NCBI RefSeq assembly: GCF_003576645.1
Contig: NC_044924.1
Span: 24,887,546 to 24,951,545 of the forward strand
Direction: 5' to 3'
Source: Ipomoea triloba
Lineage: Eukaryota > Streptophyta > Magnoliopsida > Solanales > Convolvulaceae
DNA length: 64,000 nt
Shown one piece after another: positions 55,915 through 64,000 of this stretch; the stretch's first letter is position 1; every line of letters starts with the position of its first letter. The notes under the pieces were generated by a model. The model made no database searches and was not told where the DNA came from. It worked only from the letters and a program-made list of their open reading frames with translations. The position numbers and the translations under genes are program-made.

Positions 55915-58729
55915 ATGGAGAACCAACATGTTCAACGACCATGCAAAGGTACAGTCTCACACTCTAAAAACACCTATTATTTGAAAAATAGGGCAAAAAT
56001 TAACAAATTATTACTGCATTTCAGACTAGAGCACCACGTAATGTGTTGTTTGTGTGTTATCAACATTAATCTAATTCATATTTGAGATAATATTAATATA
56101 ATTTGCAATAGTATGTTTATTTGTGTTGTTTGTGCGTTTTCAACATTAATCTGGTTCATATTTGAGATAATATTAGTGTAATTTGCAATGGTATCTGTGT
56201 ACTTAACGTATGGTGGTTAAGTGGTGTGTTTTAATATGATAACTGGTGCACTTTTATACCTTGAGTGGTGTGTTTTATTATGAATATAGGTGCGTTTTAA
56301 GATAGCAGTTGCATTTTGGGTATGTGTGGTTACTGGTGTGATTTGATCTGAGAACTGGTGCATTTTAATACGTTGAGTGGTGTGTTTTACTACGTATGTT
56401 GGCGCATTTTATTTAACTAGGTGTAGTTTGGGTATGGTGGCCAATGGTGTGTTCTAATTTGTCCACCTGTGCATTTTTATACCTTGAGTGGTGTGTTTTA
56501 TTATGAATGTAGGTGCGTTTTAAGAGAGCAGTTGCATTTTGGGTATGTGTGATTACTGTTGTGATTTGAACTAATAACTGGTGCATTTTAGTATGTTGAG
56601 TTGTGTGTTTTACTACGTATGTTGGTGCATTATATTTAATTAGGAGTAGTCTGGGTATGGTCGCCAATGGTGTGTTTTAATATGATAACTGGTGCATTTT
56701 TATACATTGAGTGGTGTATTTTATTACGAATGTAGGTGCGTTTTAAGAGTGATTTGCATTTTGGATGTGGTGGTTACTAGTGTGATTTGATCTGAGAACT
56801 GATGCATTATAGTACGTTAAGTGGTGTGTTTTACTATGTATATTGGTGCATTTTATTTGCCTGTGTAGTTTGGGTATGGTGGCCAATGGTGTGTTCTAAT
56901 TTGTCTTCTGCTGTATTTTTATACGTTGAGTAGTGTGTTTAATTACATTATTACTTTTACACTAGTGCATTTCTTATACACTAATTCTGCATTTTTCTAA
57001 GGTTGGTGGTGAATAATTTGATTACTATACACCTATATTTGAATTAAAAATATCACGCAGGTAGCAAAAGAAAAGCAACTGAACAAGGACAGACATCCAC
57101 AGCAAAAGAACGTCGAACGAGCACTGCACGCTCAGTCCAAGAGCGAACAGAAGGAGAACCGGTTCAACAAGCACAACAGCCTGACCAAGAACAAGTTGAA
57201 GACACCAGAATGACCAGGCAGAGGAAGTTCACAGCTCGGAACAAGATGACGACGCAGAACAAGATAGTGAGGATGACACCTCTGGAGAAGATGATGATGC
57301 AGAACTTCATATAAGGGCCTTGCCATCAAGACTGATCAAGACCATAAAACGACTTAGCCCTGCACAACGGCAGAGTGTAAAAAACATAGGACTAAGTAAG
57401 CTGCTAGACCTCAACATCATCAACCTGCCACGCAGAATGGGATTGTGGTTAGTGGAGAATTTTGATCCAAGAAACTGCATCTTACAACTCCAAAATGGAC
57501 AGTCAGTCCATAGGCTGCCTATGGGACATATTGAGATCATAAAGAGGACAACCATGGCAATTCCTGAAATCTTAAAAGGAATGGAGGGTATATTTTAGAA
57601 GACTACTGCATATATCACACATAATGCTTTGACCAGGAAGATGTTAGGAGTTGAGGTTGATGATCCTTGGTTCAAGCGACACTTTGCGTTGTTGTTAATG
57701 AGTGTGTTAATAGACCCCATGGTGAATGACTATGTCAACCAGAACTACATTGACCATCTTTGGGATGTGGATAACATAACAAATCTCAACTGGTGTCAGA
57801 TTGTGATCAATGCACTGGTCAATAGCAAGCTGGGGTGGGAGAAAAAGCAAAGACAAGATCTTTGGAGGACCAATTCTATTCCTCACGGTAAAGCCACTCC
57901 CATCACCTCCCAATCCATTAAACATCAACACAATCAAACTAATAATACTCTCAAACACAATATGCATGTATTCTACGTTGACTGTGTGGTGCTTTACAGT
58001 CGTAGTGTGTCAAGAAGCCTCCCAGCCTTTAGGTCTTGGACATTCAAGTTGCTCTTAAAAAGAGAGCAAGATGAGATAAAATCTGGTGGCTTCGGGTATG
58101 GGCACGTTGATAGTGCCCCTTGCAGCTGGAAAATGCTCCACCTGAGGAAGAGGGTTCATCCATTCCACAATCTGATGTCCCACACCCACCATAGTCACAA
58201 GGGAGAGCCCTACAATGCTAGAATGATTACAGGTAATCACGTATCTGCAAACAACTTGGTGCATATCTTGATATTTGTTGGTGTAATTAATACGTAGAAT
58301 GGTGTATTTTATTACTAATATTGGTTCATTATTATCTAGTTGCTCGTCTATATACATGGTTTTGTTGATTAAATCACCAGCCACACAAGGACAATTGCGA
58401 CAAGGCTGCTAAAAGTAGCAACGCTCGTTGAGAATGCACCATCTGCAATCCTCGAGGATGACAGATTCAAGAAGATGTTTGAATCAACATGGCAACTGCT
58501 AGGATTTAAATCTCAAGAAGACCAGCAGTTGACATTCTCACAGCAAGAGGACGTATACTGGGATGACCCTGAAGTCCTCAATGCAGTTGATGACATTGTG
58601 CGTGCAGGCCAAAAAAGAACTTTTCTGAATGATGTCCCATCCTTTAGCCATGGATTGAAGCGGGAGGAGCAAAATCAGCATTGGGATGATGTCAGTGCAG
58701 TTGCGAGAGAATATAGTGATTGTGAGTAG
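55915..58729 (+). pseudogene. MULE-borne gene, broken copy in second element
   Basis: Exon 1 is 55915-55948 (MENQHVQRPCK) with a donor at 55949. Exon 2 starts at 57061 after CACGCAG (SKRKATEQGQTS). A frame change near 57205 precedes LSPAQRQSVKNIGLSKLLDL and LPRRMGLWLVENFDPRNC. A small deletion removes the ADVAATLG part before LPMGHIEI. Later blocks are DDPWFKRHF, YVNQNYIDHLWDVDNI, NWCQIVINALV, VFYVDCVVLY, FRSWTFKLLLKREQDEI and, at 58475-58729, YWDDPEVLNAVDDIV with NQHWDDVSAVAREYSDCE. Order and spacing agree with the right arm copy of the neighbour, which supports the shared gene model. Several frame changes make it non-functional. Confidence 0.55.
56180..56960. repeat. Intron of degenerate GGTGTGTTTTA / TGGTGCATTTTA repeats
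   Basis: The first intron of the MULE gene consists largely of alternating GGTGTGTTTTA and CTGGTGCATTTTA words, with phrases such as ACGTTGAGTGGTGTGTTTTA recurring. Equivalent arrays fill the same intron in the neighbour's two arms (about 49860-50640 and, inverted, 54340-54940) and another intron at about 52610-53040. Confidence 0.75.
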
Positions 58730-59260
58730 AGACATGGAAGAGAGGATGCTGGAGTAACTGATGATGGAGGTCTTAGAGATGAAACAGCCTAAACCCTAAA
58801 CCCTAACACCTCCATCATCAATTACTTCAACATTAGTAACCTCCACCAATGGTCATTGAATAGGTTGGTTCTCCATTGTAGTTTTTTGTACTGGTAGTCG
58901 AGTTGTGCGTTTTTTTGCGACGGAGTTTTGTTCCTTGCCAGTGACCGAGTTGTCTGGTGTGTAGACTTTAGTTGCTCTGCAATCGTGGCATCTCTCGTCG
59001 TCTTCGTCGCTCTTGGAATGTCTTGCATGGAGAGCTTCACGATTAATGGAGTGCTTTGGGATTGTGAACGAACATGACGTTGTGAGTTGAGTGCGGTTTG
59101 AATCATAGTAAATTGACAAGTCTACTCCTGCCTTCACATTAATAATGTTCAGCCCGCTTTTTTATTTTGCATCAACGTGAAGCGTGGGATGAAATGATCT
59201 AATGGTGTAGAATAGGCCACACAGTCGCACACAAGAGCAAGGCCATGCCTGATGGCTCCT

Positions 59261-60084
59261 ATATATATATATATATATATCTACACACTTTAATGCAATA
59301 GTTCATATTCAAAGAAAAAGCAAAAAAATTACAAAGTAGATTGGTTATAAGATTCAAATAATTGTTCGGAAACCAATATCAACGGACTAAAATAACAATC
59401 AATATAGATTGATAATTATAATTAGCATATGATTATCATGTTGGAAATATTAGTTAAATCCCAAAAAGCTTATTCGTGTGTGTGACCAAAGTACACAAAT
59501 ATCGTTCAAAAATTGGCAACCCAAGCAAATTAAAGTTTTCTCAATTTCGCAAAGTTTTATGTAACCTATCTATGTTGTTTAAGGAGTTATAAAATTGTGG
59601 TCTTCGTCAAATGGTTTAGAATGCTTGAAACTAAAAAAATTCTAAACTCCAAAAACACTGTTTCTATTCTCTCAAAACTTCTACTAACACTTTCCTAATA
59701 ATATTTCTTGTGTTCTACCTGTTGTTCTAGTTTGCAAAGAGTAATAACTTAAGTGCTCAACTATATTAATGTAAATCTATTTTTATCTTGGGAGATTGAT
59801 GTTACAACACTCCTAACACTCTCGAGAGATAGTGAATCGGATCAATTTTAAAATTGTGTTATATATGACTTGAATTTTTCTTGCTTTCGTACCATTATTA
59901 CTTTGTGATTGTTTCTTAAAATTTAAATCCCTAATATTTTTATTTTAATTGCTATCCGACTTATTCAAAATCTACAATCTTAAAATTGATTAATTAAATA
60001 AGTCAATATGGATTCCACAAACATTGCAAGTGGTGCATATTTGGATGTCGGTATGCTAGTTAATTAATGTTGGCACGCAAGAGT
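59261..60084. other. Intergenic, AT-rich, nothing supported
   Basis: Starts with a short TA run at the MULE edge. No coding, structural RNA or repeat signal was recognised in the remainder. Confidence 0.5.
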
Positions 60085-60340
60085 CAATCCTCAGTAACAG
60101 GTTTCATACTTGGACACGTCACATGGAATTCTTTCAAGCGCTTGTGTGGATCTTCACTTGCAAAGGCCATGGAAACAAAGTAAAAGATTATAGTCCATAT
60201 TTTAATTCAAATGTACCATTAGCATCTAACTCAGGAAAAGTAATGCATAAGGGTTGTCGCTCCAAATCATGAGCGCTAAGCTCTTTCAAAGTATGGTTTT
60301 GAACAATGGACTTTTCTTCTAAGTCAAAATTGGTAAAAAA
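60085..60340 (-). pseudogene. Athila-like Gypsy gag relic
   Basis: The minus strand reads TLKELSAHDLERQPLCITFP and GTFELKYGL, then in another frame EDPHKRLKEFHV and CPSMKP. The order matches the start of Athila gag (LKEL..PDL..QPLCI.FP, FELKSGL, EDPHKHLKEFHVVCSSMKP) with an internal deletion and stops. No LTR was found nearby. Confidence 0.7.
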
Positions 60341-61400
60341 AAAATGAACAATAAAAATTTGGATCATATGCAATTTTTCTCGATAAACCAACAAAGATAT
60401 TACAACAATAATGCAAACAAAATACAAATATTCAAGACAAAATTTTATTTTAATTTCAAGAAAAAAAGCACAAAAATAAACTAGAAAAGCTTGACTACCG
60501 TGTCCAAATTTGATGAGCTATCATATGCTCCCTAATTAAAACCATAACGTAGAAGTGAGAGTAAAGATCATTTCCATAATGAGTAACTAGTTTAACTTTT
60601 GTGAATATTAAAAGAATGGGAGATTTGAAACATAATGAGAATAAAAAATGAATAACACAAACACAAAAAACTGTATTTAATTGAAAAAAAATTCTCCTAG
60701 AGACTAACTATGGCTAATGTCATTAATAATTAATCTTATTCATTACTAAAATTAGAATAACTTGTAGCTCAAATTATTAGCTAATACAGCAAATAATTAT
60801 ATTGAATAAATAACTAGTAGGTCTCCCTAGCTATTAAAATAAATTCAAAAGAATATTCAATATTCAATCCATAATATTATATAACAACAATAAGTTTAGT
60901 AATCCCCATCATAATCAATTTCGATGTTTCAATTTACTAAACCAAGCTAAAAAAAATAGTCATGTAGAGGCCATTAATAAAACTTCAAGGAAAGAATCTC
61001 TAAAGTAAAGTAAAAATGAAATAGAAGTTTAAGATTTTAAAAGACAAAATACAATGGTTTTTATACTAATTCTAGGCACAACAAACTACCAACTTTCTTC
61101 CATTTTTTCTCAATGCCACATAAAATATATATGGCTATGCATAATTTCTCTTTATTTGTTAGTTGTTACTTGGGATAGAAAATAAATAAATAAAAAAAAG
61201 TCAAAGGAGAATTAAAATTAGCTAGAATGGACCAACATAAACATGCATATTGCAAGACTATAGAATTAGAAATCAAATTATTTTAATTGCTAATAAATCA
61301 TCCTAGTTATTTATTCAACACAAAATTTAGATAAGAACATTTAAAGAAAAATAACTAAAATATCAAAGTAATAGAGCAAATTAATTCTTAAAATATATTT

Positions 61401-61456
<56 letters not shown>

Positions 61457-62000
61457 TACCACCTAACCATATCGATTGGAAGTTATAAAGATGATCAAAA
61501 TTTGATTTACTTTTGCTTGCCATAAAAATCTGAAAAAGATGAGCAAGTTGGTGAATCATGAATTTTATATTTGAAGGTCACGAGTTTGATTCTTGTCAAT
61601 ACTCTTCTAGTTGAACATGCTGTACACAATTTTTCTCATATTGTACACGATCTTTCTAGTGCAATTTATTTTTTTTGTGTAATTTGTAAACTATTATACA
61701 TGCTTACGTATTATTTGTAAGTTATTACACATTACACATAAACATAATTTACCTATTAGACACAATAAGTATTTACTACAATTTTTTTTTTTAATCAAAG
61801 TGTAAAATAGCTGAAGGTCAAACTTAAGCCAATCAACTTGGTAGTTATGAAGGTGAGCATCCAAAGTCGTAAAAACGTTTGAATAGGAGATTCCAACACC
61901 CCAAACGGGGCATAACACTCCATTTCCATTCAAAACTCGAAAGTCATCAGTCAATATTCAACGCGGAATGCATTGAACCCAACGGCGGCCATCCCCATTC
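60341..62000. other. Intergenic AT-rich DNA with a (TA)n(CA)n microsatellite
   Basis: No gene. A TA run followed by CA repeats lies at about 61405-61456. 61540-61600 contains GAAGGTCACGAGTTTGATTC, which resembles the box B region of an Au-type SINE, but no TSD or tail was found. Confidence 0.5.
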
Positions 62001-62141
62001 ATCTCTCTCTCATTCTCGTTAATCAATTCAATACCGTGCATCATCGCCGATTCATGTCCGCGTAGATCGGAAAGCTGATTCAATCTTCACGTATATCAGC
62101 CCTCCCGATTGCCCCTTCCTTCTTCGATTCTTGCTCAATCG

Positions 62142-62489
62142 GTAAGAATCCCCTATTCCTTTATCTCGCGCTGCCCCTGCGATTATTTTTTCTCTCTGCA
62201 CTCACCCTAATCGTCAATCCCCAAGTTTACGCTTCCCATACTTCTAGGATCAATCAAAAGCTGTTGCAGTGAATAAATGATCAGTCATGAAATTATAGAT
62301 AGGGGGATTTATTTTTAGTTCTGTGTGAATTCTTGTTTTTAATTTTTTAATTTTTTATTTATCAAGGGTACATGATTGTGGTAGTTATGGAGGATTTAAC
62401 AATGTCGTGAAGGTGGCATTTTAGGGGTTCTCTTGTGTTATGATCTATTAGGTTTTGTAGGATTTTTTTTGTGTTTGGGAATTTTGTAG
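62142..62489 (+). other. Putative 5' UTR intron of the PI4K gamma gene
   Basis: GTAAGAATCC at 62142 is a strong donor after a pyrimidine-rich, gene-like leader (about 61980-62141). ATTTTGTAG ending at 62489 is a plausible acceptor six bases before the ATG at 62496. Inferred from splice signals only. Confidence 0.5.
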
Positions 62490-62495
62490 AGAAAT

Positions 62496-63827
62496 ATGTC
62501 GTCTGCGGGTATTCTAGCTATTAGCACGGTTCGAGAAGAGCCTGTTGGATTTCCGTTGCCTGTACATATTGAGGAGCCTATTCTCATATACGTGGCTGTG
62601 CCGGGCTCCAAGATGCCATTGAGGGTTTTGGAGTCGGATTCAATTGGGTCTGTCAAGCTTCGCATCCAGACCTGTAAAGGGTTTGTGGTGAAAAATCAGA
62701 AATTGGTATGCGGAGGCCGGGTACTAGATCGGAGCAATTCCCTAGTTCGTGACTATGGGGTTACGGATGGCAATGTGCTGCATTTAGTACTTCGGCTCTC
62801 TGATCTCCAGGTCATCAATGTGACGACTTGTTGTGGAAAAGAATTCACCTTTCATGTGGAGAGGAGTAGGGATGTTGGGTATGTTAAGCGTCAGATACAA
62901 GAGAAAGGTGGGTTAGCTGATAGTGAGGAACAGGAAGTGTTCTGCAATGGTAAACAACTAGAAGATCACAGGCTCATACACAATATTTCCAAGAGCAGTG
63001 ATGCTGTGATTCATCTGTTTGTTCAGAAGTCTGCAAAGATTAGGGCTAGACCCGTAGAGAAGAATTTTGAGTTGTCTGTTGTGGCACCACAGCCGGGTGG
63101 TGTGGTCAAAGAAACTACAAGAGTGAATGACACAGAGAATAAGCTTATTGTCCCTAGGAAGCCTCCTGATCGAGAAACGTTTTTGGAACCTTTCATTGTT
63201 AACCCAAAGATTGAATTGCCATCGGTGATTTATGATATGATTGATTCCACACGTGAAGGTTTGTACCAAGGAAATTACCCTATTAGGACGTCAGAAGGAA
63301 CAGGTGGAGCATATTTTATGCTTGATGCATCAGGAAGTACATATATTTCAGTGTTTAAGCCAATTGATGAGGAGCCCATGGCCGTGAACAATCCACATGC
63401 ATTGCCTGTGTCTTTTAGTGGTGAGGGCTTGAAGAAGGGGACAAGAGTTGGTGAAGGTGCATACAGGGAATGTGCTGCCTATGTTCTGGATCATCCAAAA
63501 AGTGGTAGGCGCTCATTTTCTGGCCAGGTAAATGGATTTGCAGGTGTTCCTCCTACCACTCTTGTCGAGTGCCTTCATAGTGGATTCCATAATCCAGAAG
63601 GTGTAAATATTAAGATTGGATCATTGCAAATGTTTATGGAGAACGATGGCAGCTGTGAGGATATGGGCCCTGGTACTTTCCCAGTGGAGGAGGTGCATAA
63701 AATTGCAGTGTTAGATATGAGGCTTGCAAATGCAGATAGGCATGCTGGAAATATATTAATGCGCAAACTTGAAGATGGGCAGACTCAGCTCATTCCCATT
63801 GATCATGGTTACTGCTTGCCTGAGAGT
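62496..63827 (+). CDS. Phosphatidylinositol 4-kinase gamma, partial (UbDK-gamma type)
   Basis: The first coding exon gives 444 residues and ends at a GTAAGT donor (63828); the rest lies beyond the window (family length about 560-600 aa). Two ubiquitin-like domains are visible at about 28-103 (VLESDSIGSVKLRIQTCKGF...QKLVCGGRVL) and 104-180. The PI3/4-kinase domain follows: glycine loop GGAYFML (270-276), FKPIDEEP with the likely ATP-binding Lys at 288, GEGAYRECAAYVLDH, the catalytic DMRLANADRHAGN (407-419) and IDHG (435-438, the DFG-equivalent). Plant type II-like PI4K gamma proteins with two ubiquitin-like domains, such as Arabidopsis PI4Kgamma4, act mainly as protein kinases in stress and hormone signalling. 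The ATG at 62496 opens the conserved frame. Closest to the PI4Kgamma4 subgroup; the exact paralogue is uncertain. Confidence 0.92.
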
Positions 63828-64000
63828 GTAAGTCTTTTTCCAGATAATTATAATTGCAATTGATTCAATTTTATAGTTCTTTAATTGGCAAAATTGCTTA
63901 TTTTGTTTACATGTTAGAATTGTTGTGCAATGTTATTAATTATTATTGGTTTTGCTTTTTTACTTGTATCTGTTGAATAGCTTCTTAACAGACCTAAGTG

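Larger units (their letters stand above)
55533..59260 (+). mobile_element. Second, related Mutator-like element
   Basis: TIRs of about 400 bp begin AGGAGCTATCAGGTGTGGC on the left and end with the inverse of AGGAGCCATCAGGCATGGCC on the right. TA-repeat DNA flanks both ends. It begins seven bases after the palindromic element ends. The TIRs extend over the first exon region. It carries one plus-strand copy of the same gene family. Its sequence differs clearly from the first element, so it is a separate family member, not a duplicate. Confidence 0.75.

Noticed and set aside
58795..58815. CTAAACCCTAAACCCTAA as a telomeric repeat
   Set aside because: It has two units only, too short for an interstitial telomere, and sits inside the MULE.
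61540..61620. Possible Au-type SINE
   Set aside because: Only the box B-like region is visible. No target-site duplication or T-rich tail could be defined.

Overview
The window is nuclear DNA of a flowering plant, most likely a eudicot. The evidence is GT-AG spliced genes whose products match plant families along their whole length, AT-rich intergenic DNA, and a dense load of plant-type transposable elements (TEs). I cannot name the species. No tRNA, rRNA, CRISPR array, operon or bacterial feature is visible. Two 25-base N runs and one single N show this is a draft assembly.

Four host genes can be supported. They are a CAT9-like cationic amino acid transporter (13310-17263, +, 8 coding exons, 570 aa), an intronless DUF761 protein with N-terminal membrane segments (18558-20750, -, 730 aa), the small anaphase-promoting complex subunit APC13/BONSAI (45238-47024, +, 3 exons, 66 aa), and the first coding exon of a ubiquitin-like-domain phosphatidylinositol 4-kinase gamma (from 62496, +, running off the window). 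A broken NAP1-like histone chaperone relic lies at 36014-36952 (-). These genes act in separate processes and do not form a pathway.

Nearly everything else is TE-derived, and many elements can be delimited by target-site duplications (TSDs). 1-6194 holds nested hAT-, Mutator- and Tourist-type miniature elements (MITEs). 6195-12453 is a composite Gypsy (Tat-like) LTR element with internal duplication, assembly gaps and two unlike LTR types inside one TSD. 12454-13309 holds a SINE and a 40-bp tandem duplication upstream of CAT9. 17546-18182 has two related MITEs. 21398-25182 has Helitron-like ends and MITEs carrying ACCATGGT motifs. 26050-31157 is a Sirevirus-like Copia element lacking pol. 31539-40012 has SINEs, Helitrons, a Stowaway MITE and gene relics.

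40014-45093 is a Mutator-like MITE split by a 4.6-kb PIF/Harbinger transposon; this nest ends about 145 bp before the APC13 start codon. 49273-59260 holds two abutting Mutator-like elements (MULEs). The first is a giant imperfect palindrome carrying two head-to-head copies of one transposon gene. Its architecture resembles maize Mu killer, the inverted duplication that silences MuDR, and it is the most interesting object here. 59261-62000 is AT-rich DNA with an Athila-like gag relic and microsatellites.
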